DNA from: Pyronema omphalodes
Taxonomy: Eukaryota > Ascomycota > Pezizomycetes > Pezizales > Pyronemataceae
Assembly: GCA_024516155.1 (NCBI GenBank)
Contig: JAJJXM010000040.1
Location: 372,001 to 436,000 of the forward strand
Length of the DNA stretch: 64,000 nucleotides
Direction of reading: 5' to 3'
Shown: positions 48,638 to 59,789 of the stretch, one piece after another
Position numbering within the stretch: the first letter of the stretch is position 1
Layout of the letters: every line of letters starts with the position of its first letter
Notes under the pieces: model-generated
Told to the model about the DNA's origin: nothing
What the model saw: the letters and a program-made list of their open reading frames with translations, nothing else
Databases searched by the model: none
Made by a program: the position numbers and the translations under genes

Positions 48638-50445
48638 ATGCCATTCGCATACAGCAATGGAGAAAAACCGCCTCACGGATCCTCAAACGTTCCTGAATTA
48701 CGGACCCAATTATGCTTTTCCATGCAACCTGAGCTGGACCTGAGCTCCGATGCAACAACACCGCAACACTCCCACGAATCGACTCACAATCTGAGCGACG
48801 CCTCAACAAACTGGTCCTCCGGAATTACCAATCGAGCAGAACTTATCGAACTCATAAAAGCTCAACAAACGCAAAAATGGATCCCAGATTCGTCGCGAAA
48901 TGTATGCCAGGAAAGCTGAGCTATGCTGCAGGAGAGCTTGGTCAGAACGGATTGCTAACCCCATCATCGTAGCTGTCCGACCGATCCTACTATCAGAACG
49001 ACCACTCGACAAACACACCTCAATTAACGGTTGAACAACCCCACCAACTCCAGCATGCGCCACACCAGGACATATTCCCACAGGAAGCATCCAGGAATAG
49101 ATACGCACGATCGAGGTCTCCAACGAGGCCAGCGTCGTTATGTCTGCAGCAAGATCGCGTCGGACCAACGCCGCAGCTGAATTTGCAAACCACCTTTTCC
49201 CGACCTGAGAGAACGCATATTAGAAATCCTTCGATATCGTCGGGCTTCATCTTGAAGAGCCCTACCTCTCCGCTTGTCCATTCATCCAATCCAGATACCG
49301 ACGGAAGCAGCAGCGATGAAGCACGGTCCCCTTCAACAGAACCGATTGACATCAGTTTCTCGGAGCGTCGCGCACGTCGAAAATCAACTCCGACGTCTAC
49401 TCTTTCGGCGTATCAGTTATCTCCGACGCCCACCTCACAGCGCCAAATAGCCATGCAGTGGGATGAACTCTGGGGTTCTCCAAGTTCACGACGACGTCTG
49501 TCGGGAACACACCTAGGCCATAACCCATTCTCCGATCTACGTTTTGGATCCTTCGTCGGTTCCTATGAAGAAAGCATCTTGAATGGCCGGATGTCAACAA
49601 CCCCTTCAAAGCCTTTAAACTTCCTAGCACAAATCAGAGTTCTGGGCTTGGGTAAATGTAAACCGTCGCTTCGTTGGCCATCTCATGTCACACTGCCGTT
49701 TCCTGCATACTTCTACTCCGTCAGTGATTATGACTCACCCTCGCCATACGTTGGACAGATAGATCTTGACAGTGCCCTTGCAGAGAGAGGCAAAAAGGCT
49801 CCACCAGGTGTTGGCGGCTGCTACCGTATTCCGCAGCGTGGGCAGCTCCAAATCGTTATCAAGAACCCCAACAAAACCGCCGTGAAGCTCTTCGTCATTC
49901 CCTATGATCTCGAAGACATGGAGCCCGGAACCAAAACCTTCATCCGACAAAAAGCCTATTCCGCAGGTAGTGTTGAAGCACCTATAACCGATTCAGGATC
50001 AGCAAGCTCCGCGCCATTGTCGAGATTAAAAGAAAAAGACTCCCTGCGATATCTGATCCATCTCCATATCGTTTGTCCGGCAAAAGGAAGGTTTTATTTG
50101 TTCAGGAATATTAGAGTCGTCTTCGCAAATCGTGTCCCGGATGATAAGGCCCAGCTTAGGAATGAGGTCTTGTGGCCGGATCCGAAATATTCTCCGTGGA
50201 AACCGGAAACGAGCCACCAGGGAACTCCCGCGAGTCTGTATAGTCATCCCCATCCAGAATACCCGTCTGAGCGGAACCGACACGAAGGACCAGAGATAGT
50301 AGAACATGAGGATAAAATGGACCTCGATGACCCTCCAGCAACGGAGTACCAGAAAGTTGAACCGGAAACCCTTAAGAAACCAGAGGGATTCGGACTCCTA
50401 GCAGCAAGATTGAAGGAAATGAATGTTGAGAATAGTATGCGATGA
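48638..50445 (+). CDS. Atos-like conserved domain protein
   Basis: Exons 48638-48901 and 48973-50445 give 578 aa; the 71-bp intron has donor GTATGC, branch GCTAACC and acceptor CGTAG. The start MPFAYSNGEK was chosen over earlier in-frame codons because it is the first ATG of the hydrophilic protein. The first 280 residues are Ser/Pro-rich and disordered. The conserved block begins at SYEESILNGRMSTTPSKPLNFLAQI and continues with LGLGKCKPSLRWPSHVTLPFPA, YVGQIDLDSAL, YRIPQRGQLQIVIKNPNK, VKLFVIPYDLEDMEPGTKTF, and RYLIHLHIVCPAKGRFYLF-RNIRVVFANR. These match the Atos/FAM214 family (DUF4210 and the chromosome-segregation-in-meiosis domain). The biochemical role in fungi is unclear; animal relatives act as transcriptional regulators. 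Confidence 0.88.
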
Positions 50446-50525
50446 TTAAGCGACGGATCTGTAAATTTAAGTGATTTTCAGAGATTGATTGAATATGATA
50501 CCATTAGTTTATGGCTGCTGCTGCT

Positions 50526-50526
<1 letters not shown>

Positions 50527-50566
<40 letters not shown>
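50527..50566. repeat. Poly-T tract, 40 bp
   Basis: Forty T residues, about 80 bp after the stop codon of the Atos-like gene. Length in an assembly is unreliable for such tracts. Confidence 0.9.
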
Positions 50567-50567
<1 letters not shown>

Positions 50568-51111
50568 TTTTAGTCATTAGTGGCGTTTTTGGTTCGGAAT
50601 CACTGGAATCATTGGAAGTATTGGATACCCTTATGTATTTCTGTTGCTGTCGTTGTTATTCTTATTTTCTGTTATTGTTATTTCTATTGTCGTCGTTATT
50701 GTCGTTATCGTCGTCGTCGCTATTATTGTTGTTGTTGACTATGTACCTACCCTATTCACAACTCAATTTTTTTTTTGGATGTAAATTTGAAACTAGCAAA
50801 GTGCATCGGGAACTCAAGCGCGAGCAGCTGTGCTACTTAAATACACGAATAGGGCAAGGGATGTCCGTTGTTTCGACGTCATGAAACTTACGGATAACGC
50901 CCTTTGCTGGCTCGCGTAGGGGATCATGGGCGGATATATGCGGGAATCAGTCACCAGTCACCAGTCACCAGTTACCTACGACATTGACGGCGATGTGTCA
51001 AGTACTAGCGACAGCATAATGCAGTTGCCAGAGTATCCAGGGACTTAACTATCCAAGTAGAGGAATAAAAGGACTGCTAGAGAAATGAACTCTCCATAAA
51101 GGATCCGGATA

Positions 51112-51367
51112 GTAGCAATGTAGTAATGTAGCAATGTAGCAATGTAGCAATGTAGCAATGTAGCAATGTAGCAATGTAGCAATGTAGCAATGTAGCAATG
51201 TAGCAATGTAGCAATGTAGCAATGTAGCAATGTAGCAATGTAGCAATGTAGCAATGTAGCAATGTAGCAATGTAGCAATGTAGCAATGTAGCAATGTAGC
51301 AATGTAGCAATGTAGCAATGTAGCAATGTAGCAATGTAGCAATGTAGCAATGTAGCAATGTAGCAAT
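51112..51367. repeat. 8-bp minisatellite (GTAGCAAT)n, about 32 copies
   Basis: Almost perfect 8-bp units with one C-to-T change in the second copy. The minus strand is open in all three frames (LHCYIAT period), so three overlapping ORFs of about 100 codons are artefacts. Confidence 0.97.
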
Positions 51368-54101
51368 CGTAACATTGCATCAGGTACTATGATCCCTCAT
51401 AACACCTGAACTTGGCCTTCTTCTCCGTTGTCATTCCATGAGATATTAATACTGCTCATATCACGGGATTTAGCTGTTCGGAAACTTCGGATATTATGGA
51501 ACGTTGAGTACCTACCCCACCCCCCCCCCCCCCTTGGTCTTCCTTATTATAAACCTTAAGGCTTACCCTCTGGATTAATCAGATAGCTCTAACCGTGATC
51601 TTTATCCCCTAATCTCTGAATTCATTGCCTTATCATCATCACCTTGTTATCATCTATATCACCATATAATCCTTTTTCCTTCCCCATTTACTAATTTACA
51701 AACCACCATAACTTTCAGTAACTTGCAACAAAAAAAACAACAACTAGAACCGGGAAACCTGACGCCAAGCTCGAGCTGGAAAACTTGTTGGTAAGGTGTT
51801 GATAGGCTGTTGATAGGCTTCAGGTATTATATTTCGGTATTTGTTATTGGTTATTTTTTACAAGTTATAGTTTTTAAGACTTATGTAAGGTAAGGTAAAG
51901 TAAGGTAAGGTAGCGAATGTGGGCGTCTGGCGTGACTATCTAGTATAAATGTACAGATGTATAAATGAAGATTCTATGGAAGTGATATGGAGGTATTATG
52001 GTGTATATTAATGACGTATAACAGTTGAGGGTGATGTTTTCTTCTTTGTTTTTTTTTTTTTTTTTTGCTCTTTGTTATGGTTATGGTTATGGTTATTTGA
52101 AGAATAAAAATATGTGATACGGATACGGATACGGATACAGATACGGATGCAGATACTATCTTTGACCTTTTAATGTGGTTAATAACTATCACTACGCTGT
52201 ATTTCATTGATCTTTTTTTTATGTCAGAGTCATAATAGCTGTAATGAAAGAACCTCGCAATCAACATAGCGTATCGCATCACAATTTTTCCAATTCCAAG
52301 GGACAGGAATACTGTGAAATATACTTCTGGCATCGTTTCAATGGGGAGAAAAGAATTGCTAGTTGTTTTTTTTTTTTTTTTTCGAGAATCGCAGGATCCA
52401 TATTACAAATCTTACGATAACTTACGGACTGTCATGGCATGCATGTTGACAGTTGAAGTAGTTTGATGCTGGGTGATTATGCGTTTAAGGAAAGATACAC
52501 TACTACAACTGAATCTATCGATAATGACATACTAGAACCCAGAGAGAGGGTGGGGGGGGGGGGGGTACCATTAACCTTAAACATTTGCACCTGCATTTTA
52601 ATCATACACCGATCAAGGCCTCCAGAAGAAAGCTAAACATCCCATCCTCGTGGCTAAGACCACCTAGAAAACCCCCCAAGTTTCCTACATCCCTATAATC
52701 CGCCTTACAAAAAAAGCTCATATTCACACAAAGCTCAGCTTACCACGAGTGCTTTATCATGATTGCCTTCACTCAGCACGGCAGGCGGACGCTAGTCTCT
52801 AGCTAGAGTGTACTCCTCAACCTCGACACCCTGCTCTGCCCGAATCAAAACCATATCTTCAACCGCGTCTCTATAAGTGTAGCACACGACCTCAAGATTC
52901 TGTTTATAGCAAAGCCCATATTTGCCATGGTACATGGTACATGGACAAGCAGTCGGCCGCCGTTAAACCTTACCTAAAGGATATCTTAATAGACAGTAAC
53001 CTGGTAGATAGGTTCATCTAGGGTATTTTGATACTGAATTCGGAATTTACGGGGTCTTAATACAACTACATACCGGCGACCACAAGTTTACGTGGTGGCA
53101 GATAGCCGCTGATGAAGCGCACACATGTTTTTGGCGCTTAATTATTAGGGGATGGAATTTCTTTGAGGTGGAGTCACGGTGAATGATTCGGCTAGGGCTA
53201 GGGATGGGGATTGGGGGATTGTTTGGGATGAGGAATTTCGGCATGGTTTGTGAGGATGTTATGGATGGGTTGTATTGGAATTGGTTATGTATGATACGAA
53301 TGGTAGGTACGAATGGGTGGTGTTTTTATCATTGGAATTGTACTTGGGATTGAGCGTATGGAATGAGAAAATTATGAGGTGTTTAGGGTTTGGGTTTTCG
53401 GAGATGGGATGTTTAGGGGCTGGAAGAAACCATCGTAAAGTAACCAGATTTGTAATGTAAAAACATTACGCAGGAAAAAGGTATTTAGGATGGTTTCATC
53501 ATTATGTTCACACAAAAAGGCCACCGATATTTGGAAAAATGGAGTAAAATGATTCCGACTCTTTGAATCAAGATATCTGAAATTTGATCGGATTAATCAT
53601 TATTCGGGAAAGTAGAATCAGGTGATTAATCCCGATTCTGATGTGGACGGATCCAAGTTCCAACAGCCTTTGAATACCGTTCTATGGCGCGCTATGAATT
53701 TCCAAAATGACGTAAATCTTAACTCAAGGATTTTAGGGTTGCATCCAACATTAATTCGCGTTACCGCGATTACGCGTAAAGAGAATTCTCAAAACGAATA
53801 AGCGTAACTTTAAAGATACTGCGTTAAAAGCGGCAGTCTTTACCCGGTCTCGAAATTGGGCAAGTCCGCTGTCCGGGTAATTTTACAAGCGCCATTTTGA
53901 GCCTCCAAAAGCATGTTTATGAACGCATTACATTATTAATGTTCTAAGAGTTATAGTATTAGGAACCTTGGAGTATTGGTTTGGCGATTATTAATGGTTT
54001 TTATGCTTGTTTATGCTTGTTTTTGAGACCGCGTCTACTTCGTTCCAATTGATGGGGGCATAACAGGCGCGTGGAAATAGCACTGAGTACTGACACCTTG
54101 T

Positions 54102-54410
54102 TGATGAATCGAAATAAATTGATTTTAGCTAGCTATTAACGGGACAGTTCCCTGGCTTCGGTAAAGCTAAACTAACTTAACTTTAAATTTTAAATACTGT
54201 TTTAAGAAATATTAATGTCGATGACGTATAGAAGCGAGATGCTGGATTAAAATTAGTGTGATAAATCAATACATTGATTGGCTAGCTATTACCGGGACGA
54301 TTTCTTAGCATCAATAAAGCGAAACTAACTTCGCTTTACATTTTGAATACTGTTTTGGGAAAGATTAATGTCGATGACGTCTTGGAGCGAGAGACTAGAC
54401 TAAAATAAGT
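54102..54410. repeat. Diverged tandem duplication, about 150-bp unit
   Basis: Copy 1 (about 54102-54257) and copy 2 (about 54259-54410) share GCTAGCTATTA(A/C)CGGGAC, AAACTAACTT, AATACTGTTTT and ATTAATGTCGATGACGT in the same order and spacing, with roughly a quarter of positions different. It lies 540-850 bp before the start of the secreted repeat-protein gene. Confidence 0.8.
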
Positions 54411-54951
54411 ATAGTCCAAGCGAAGTTCAGATGACGCCGCACTCAGAGATGGCCTTCCCCTAACCTTGAACGCCTTGGAAAGTTTCCAAAATCGTCCAGA
54501 CAGGTATTGGAAATCGAAACTATGGACTTGTTCCTCTACCCAAAGTTTCCTAAGAAAGCTATCATGGTGGAATACTCGGAATTTACTTGGAGATTCTCGG
54601 CTTAACGAAGAAGGTAACTCTCTTTGCCGGTTACAGTACTCACGGAGTTTCTTTTTTTAAACAAGAAAATTAAAGTCACGAGTTCGAGTAAATAGTTACT
54701 TAAATATGAACCAAATTTCCTCGAATAATCAGTATCACAACTCATCAACTCATCAACTCCTCTCATATCATATCTCATTAGATCTCATTTGATCTTGTTT
54801 CGTTTGATATCACTATTCTTTTTGTCGATTCCAACAAGTCGACGCTCCACTCAAACGTATTTACTAAACTTTCGTGTATGATTTTCTCTTTCTTATATTT
54901 ACAAAAGATGAAAATAGCTAACAGATTTCTATAGTCTAGTAAATATACAAG

Positions 54952-56349
54952 ATGCAGATGACTATTATGCACTCGGTCGTCTTGGCCGCCATCTCCTTCG
55001 GCATCTTCGCTGCGGCCGCTCCTGTTGGGGACCGCACCGTTGCTCACATGGGACCCGTTGAAATTTCCGTCAGCCACGGCGGGCTTGCCAAGCGCAACAA
55101 CGGTGGCTGCCGCTGGTCTCCTAACAACAACAACAACTACAACCGTCTCCGCAACAGCCACCGTCGTGGAGGAGACCATGATGACGATGACCGTGAGCGT
55201 GACCGTGACTGCTGTGGAAGCTGCTGCAGCTGCGGAGGTTGCGGAGGAGGTTGCGGAGGAGACTGCGGAGGTGACCCCTTCTCTGACAACAACAACCAGA
55301 ACATCAACCAGAACGTCGACACCAACCAGAACATCAATGTCCACGAGATGATGGAGGAGGATGGAAAATTCGGAAGAATGGCTGGAGGTGTTCTCAAGAA
55401 GCGTTTCTTCGCTGAGGGATGTGCCGGTGGTGTTCACGGAAAGGTCTGTGATGGACCTTGCGGAGCTCCCATCCTCCCCTCCAAGCCCGCCAAGCCCGAA
55501 TTCTCCTCCACCGATGCCTTTGTAAACAAGAACATCAACTACAACAAGAACGTCAACGAGCCCGTCACTGAGATTATCCCCATTGAGGTCATCCAGACTG
55601 AGTACGTCCCTGTCCAGCCCTGTGGATGCGGAAACTGCTGCGACTACCTTGAGGTTGCCGTCGACTACCCTTGCGACTGCTGCGGACCCGTTGAGTGCAT
55701 TGAGGGATGCGGATGTGATGTTTGCTGTGACGAGACTCCCAACGATGCTCAGGCCATTTCTATGCCCGTTGTAAACAACTACATCACCATGGGATCCACC
55801 TCTGCCGCCATTCCCCAGGTTGATGTTTCCAACGACTCTGGCTCTCTCTCCGATTCCGGAGCCGCCTCCATCCCCCAGACTGAGATCTGTGCCGACAACG
55901 AGTCCGGAGCCGGAGCATTGGCTCTCCCCGCTACCCAGGTTGGAACCGAGGCGCAATCCGGAGCCATCTCCAACCCCGTCACCGGAGCATCTGCAACTCC
56001 CATCAGCGACATCCGCGCCGACGCCGGAGCCGCATCCCTCCCCCAAATCGACGTTTCCCCGATCTCCAACGTCGCCGCTGACTCCACCTCCGGAGCCACC
56101 GCCATCCCCATTACCAACAACGCCGCTGATGCCGGATCTTGCAGCGATGCCGGAGCTGTAGCCATCCCCATCTCTAACCTTGCCGCCGACTCTAACTCCT
56201 GCGCTGATGCCGGTGCCACCGCTATCCCCATCTCTAACCTTGCCGCCGACTCTAACTCCTGCGCTGATGCCGGTGCCGCTGCTATCCCTATCTCTAACCT
56301 TGCTGCTGACTCTTGCGCTGACTCCGGATCTGCCGCTGTCATCGTCTAG
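54952..56349 (+). CDS. Secreted Cys/Asn-rich protein with C-terminal 20-residue repeats
   Basis: A single exon of 465 aa; M1 or M3 may start translation. Residues 1-23 are a signal peptide. Two dibasic Kex2-type sites, LAKR (45-48) and LKKR (148-151), divide the protein. Segment 49-151 is Asn/His/Asp-rich with a Cys/Gly cluster (87-107) and the NQNINQNVDTNQNIN motif. Segment 152-262 has about 20 cysteines, many as CC or CGC (CGCGNCCDYL; PCDCCGPVECIEGCGCDVCC) and a second Asn motif (NKNINYNKNVN). From about 285 to the end run eight or nine degenerate repeats centred on AIPISNLAADSNSCADAGAT; the last three are nearly identical at DNA level (60-bp period). Codon use is strongly biased to GCC, ACC, GGA and ATC, suggesting high expression. 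No known domain was recognised; likely a wall, matrix or adhesive protein. Confidence 0.85.
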   Translation: MQMTIMHSVVLAAISFGIFAAAAPVGDRTVAHMGPVEISVSHGGLAKRNNGGCRWSPNNNNNYNRLRNSHRRGGDHDDDDRERDRDCCGSCCSCGGCGGGCGGDCGGDPFSDNNNQNINQNVDTNQNINVHEMMEEDGKFGRMAGGVLKKRFFAEGCAGGVHGKVCDGPCGAPILPSKPAKPEFSSTDAFVNKNINYNKNVNEPVTEIIPIEVIQTEYVPVQPCGCGNCCDYLEVAVDYPCDCCGPVECIEGCGCDVCCDETPNDAQAISMPVVNNYITMGSTSAAIPQVDVSNDSGSLSDSGAASIPQTEICADNESGAGALALPATQVGTEAQSGAISNPVTGASATPISDIRADAGAASLPQIDVSPISNVAADSTSGATAIPITNNAADAGSCSDAGAVAIPISNLAADSNSCADAGATAIPISNLAADSNSCADAGAAAIPISNLAADSCADSGSAAVIV

Positions 56350-57627
56350 AGAATGTCGCTGGGAAATAATTTATAAAAAAGAAAAAAGAGCATCATTTGT
56401 CTCTCTTAAAACCTGCGTCCGATGGAATTGTTTTCAGGGATTCAGCGGTGGGATTGATAAGTGAGAGCTATTATCTATGTCTCTTACATACTGATTACGA
56501 GCGATGAGTATACGCATACATACCCGACATGTTTTTTTTGAAAGTTTGGCCGATCACTGTGGCAGTTTTTGTTGAGCGTGTAATAATGTTCAATTACAAC
56601 TCGCGCTGGCGCGATTTGTTGTTCTTGTTCTTGTTGCTGTTGTTGCTGCTGTTGTTATTGCTGATGTTATAACTGATGTTATTCTTATTATTCTCATTAT
56701 TCTTGTTACCATTTATCTGCCTTCAAGTTTTTGCTATACAACACGCTGTATAAAAATACCACCAGCACGCGATTGTATCTTATATCTTGTATCTTGCACC
56801 ATTTCCAGAGAAGGATAAGGAAATGAAATATACCATTTTGGATTTGCAGAAAATATAGTTTCTCTATGATGATTTCTTTTTTAGTTTTATCAATGTATAT
56901 TAGGTCTTTCTTAGTCAATGAATTATACCATTTGGACGCAGTCTTGATTCTTTTTTTGTTGTTGTATGGACTGATAGTTATATATGCTTTTTTGAATATA
57001 ATCTGTTTTTTTCTTTTCTTTTGGACTTTTTAATTGCGGCTTTTTTGTGTCGATGGCGGCTACATGAAATATCATTCGGTGTCTCGTTCTCGAACACGTC
57101 AGTCACAGCACTCAACGCCCAGGATGTTTTCAACTTCACTTTCATCAAAACAATGAACGAACTCAAAAATTATACTTCAATTGACCAAACCCATTTTATT
57201 ATCAAGAACAAAAAAAAAAAAAAAAAAAATCCTGTCCCATTCCCTGCTGCGTAAAACCCACGAAAAAGACCACATGGTCTATCCATGAACATGATCTCCG
57301 ACATCTCCCACACATCATATCATATTACAGCACCCCACCGAACCCACCAGCACTCTATTGTGCCATCTCCCCATCCAAAAATCTCGTCTCCAGTCTTTCC
57401 AAAGTTGGATTTTGTTCTACTCTACAATCACCATCAGCACTGTCTCTCGAAGATTATGCGATTAATGTTCAAGAAAGAAAGCAAAAAAAAAAAGAAAATA
57501 AACATACATTAAATTAAATACTCGCCTTAGAAGCGCAACTCGACCCGGTTCTAGATGCACACAAAACCACCCCCGAAGGAGTGGATTGATTGAATCTAGA
57601 GCCCTGGAGAAGACAGACACAAAGGAC
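56350..57627. other. Intergenic region, no gene seen
   Basis: 3' flank of the secreted-protein gene, T-rich with TTGTTGCTG repeats (56620-56670), and an A19-20 tract (57211-57230). No supported ORF. Confidence 0.5.
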
Positions 57628-58268
57628 TTAATCCGTCGTCGGATAGTAGGAAGTTCGTATCGTGGTCAGGAAAGGTCCTGCCAGGGTTGCAGCGGAAATA
57701 GTCGATGTGTCAACGATTTCAGCTGGGGGTTCGTTAGCGAATTGTTCTTCAACCGTAGTCGTTATGACCATTGTGAGCGCTGCGCGCGCTGCGGGCGATA
57801 ATGCCAACGACTCGGAAGGTTTGGTAACTTACCTAACTCAAATGTCTTTCCGTCTTTGAGAATCTATTCCAATTGTCAGTAATGTCTACTAGCTCAGAAG
57901 CTGGAAATAGCATTGGAGTCATCGTACCTGTTCATATTCCTTGCAAGGAATAATCTCACCATCCTCATACGAGGAGCCGAGCACGCAAGAGCACGAGTGC
58001 TCTGGGAGATCGTGGACCGTCTCGACCAGCCACGGGAAAAAGTCTCTGAGCAGAGGCAACAGCAGAGGCAACTATATCCATGAATTCGTTAGCTTATTTG
58101 CCCATTCCCAGTGATTAAGCACGTTGACAAGTCGTCTGTACTGGATATACGATGAAGCTGGAAGATAAACATCTCGTCATATACTCCAGTAGACCCGGGG
58201 TGGAGGTGGGGGGGGGGGGGGGGCTGCTGCTCGGATCGGAGGACGAGGACTTACAAAACCCAACTCAT
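57628..58268 (-). CDS. Predicted five-exon small protein of unknown function
   Basis: Reconstructed from splice signals, not from one open frame: exons 58268-58255, 58157-58142 (16 nt), 58071-57928, 57863-57833 and 57788-57628, 121 aa. Introns of 97, 70, 64 and 44 bp have donors GTAAGT, GTACAG, GTACGA and GTAAGT; the second has branch GCTAAC, the third ACTGAC. All junctions keep phase. The N-terminus is hydrophobic (MSWVFFIVYPLPLLLPLL), like a signal peptide or anchor. The next part has three cysteines (HSCSCVLGSSYEDGEIIPC), then YEQILKDGKTFEL and a Thr/Ala-rich end (IVDTSTISAATLAG, TSYYPTTD). Exons 3-5 are the best supported; exons 1-2 are tentative because the intron between them contains a G/C homopolymer (58208-58223). 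No family recognised. Confidence 0.42.
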
Positions 58269-59789
58269 GGCAAAAATCCCTCTTCCACAAAAGAGACTCA
58301 ACGAAGCATTGAATTTATTCTATTCGCCAGAAATGTCAGTTTTGTTTTCTTCTTAGATATGGAATACGAGAGAAACGAGGGACTTGAAGTTTCGGCGGTG
58401 CTGGAGTAACTCAAGAAGGACCCGGTTTCGAGAATTGGCAGCATGCAAGGTGAAGAATGAAGCTCGAAGAATGAAGCCCGAGGCTCGAGGCTCGAAGCTC
58501 GAAACTCAAATCTCATCTCAAGACGCAAAACACAAACGCAACTCAAGCCAAAAAAGAAGAGATAAGGGGACTCACAAAGTACAGTACAGTACAGTACAGC
58601 TCAAGATACCTCCAGGCACCTCAAGACAAGCAGAAGCGAAGTTAATTCGACGGACCATCCCAAAGCCCCTCAACTCCCGAGAGCGAAAAAGAAGATCATC
58701 AAGCGATTCGTCTCAAAGTTGAGTCTTTGTCCTGTATATTTTCCCCCGTGGGATGGTGGTGGAAGGTGAGTCGTCGGCTATGAAGCAGATGATGGTGTTT
58801 TAGATGCGGGTTTGTGGGGGAAGGAAACGGTGGAAGAAAGATGGAGGGACGGTGGAGGATTCTTCCGTGGGGGGTAGACTATGTGGACTACTGACTACTG
58901 ATTACGTTCGGGAGATACTGATGCTGTTCACAACAGTTACAAAATAAACGAAAGAGAACAATTGACATGAATCGACTACAACAATCAAGGCAGAAATTGA
59001 GAAAGAAGGGATTAGGAGGGAAGGAAATAATATAACAATTTCAAGTAAATACAAACTTAAAAAGAAAAGCACCATAACAAAAAAAAAACACAAGCCCAAA
59101 CTATCAAGCCTACCAAATAAAAGGTTTCCGCAGATTTGTCTTGCATGGACTTTGAAGGCCTTGGTCGGTGTATGATTTCATGAATAAATAAATAAATAAA
59201 TATAACGTTCATTCAGATTAAATAAATGACTACAAATCTCCAGATACACTATCTAACCCATTCCACGGACCTACCCACCGCTCCAGTCATTAGTTAAGTT
59301 TCATCATGAATAAAAGCTTCTATGATATGAAGTTATAAGATGTCGGGAGGGTGGTATCAAGTATCAATAAAACAAACCAACAAAAAACATCACACACATA
59401 AAAAAAAATAAAAAAGGCTGATCGAGATTATGTTTTAAAAAAAAATCACGATATAATATTGCCTACGCCCCTTCCAATCCCGTCAAAAAATAGATCTATA
59501 CAACCATATAACGCCTGCAATAAAAAAAAAAAATAAAAAAAGCATATAGCTCCCGGGAAAAAAATAAATAAATCCCATTGAACCCCCGCCTCCTGCTCCC
59601 CAATCTCCGTGATATCCACCCGTCCACCGCCGCCGCCCCCCCAAACCTCATGTGCATTAAAATTTACCATCATCGACATTATCGACATTACCATCCTCAT
59701 GATCATCAAACCACCCCTTCTCCATATCGACCAATAAATCCCAAGTCATTCCTCAGAAACAACTAAAACCCATATTTTCCAGTTCCCCT
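58269..59789. other. Intergenic region with a LINE-like tail
   Basis: Short repeats of GAAGCTCGA and GTACA (58450-58600) and A-rich runs. The plus-strand LINE-like tail at 59139-59204 is listed separately. No gene seen. Confidence 0.5.
59139..59204 (+). mobile_element. LINE-like 3' tail, plus strand
   Basis: TCTTGCATGGACTTTGAAGG, then CCTTGGTCGGTGTATGA and (AATA)n at the end. It matches the minus-strand tail at 6282-6224 in order and spacing, with about 80 percent identity by eye over 45 bp. It is probably the 3' end of a 5'-truncated non-LTR element. Confidence 0.5.

Larger units (their letters stand above)
50446..54951. other. 4.5-kb gene-free region
   Basis: Holds T40 (50527-50566), an 8-bp array (51112-51367), C14 (51520-51533), a T18 tract (52049-52066), (GATACG)n units (52113-52150), G14 (52552-52565) and a diverged 150-bp duplication (54102-54410). 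The final 500 bp are the probable promoter of the secreted repeat protein. ORFs here are repeat artefacts. Confidence 0.55.

Noticed and set aside
51045..51380. Three overlapping minus-strand ORFs of 93-111 codons
   Set aside because: All frames are open only because of the 8-bp GTAGCAAT array; the products are period artefacts.
54778..56046. 422-codon minus-strand ORF opposite the secreted protein
   Set aside because: Mirror of the biased codon use (GCC, ACC, GGA) of the plus-strand gene; Gly/Val/Ser-rich product with no start context or domain.
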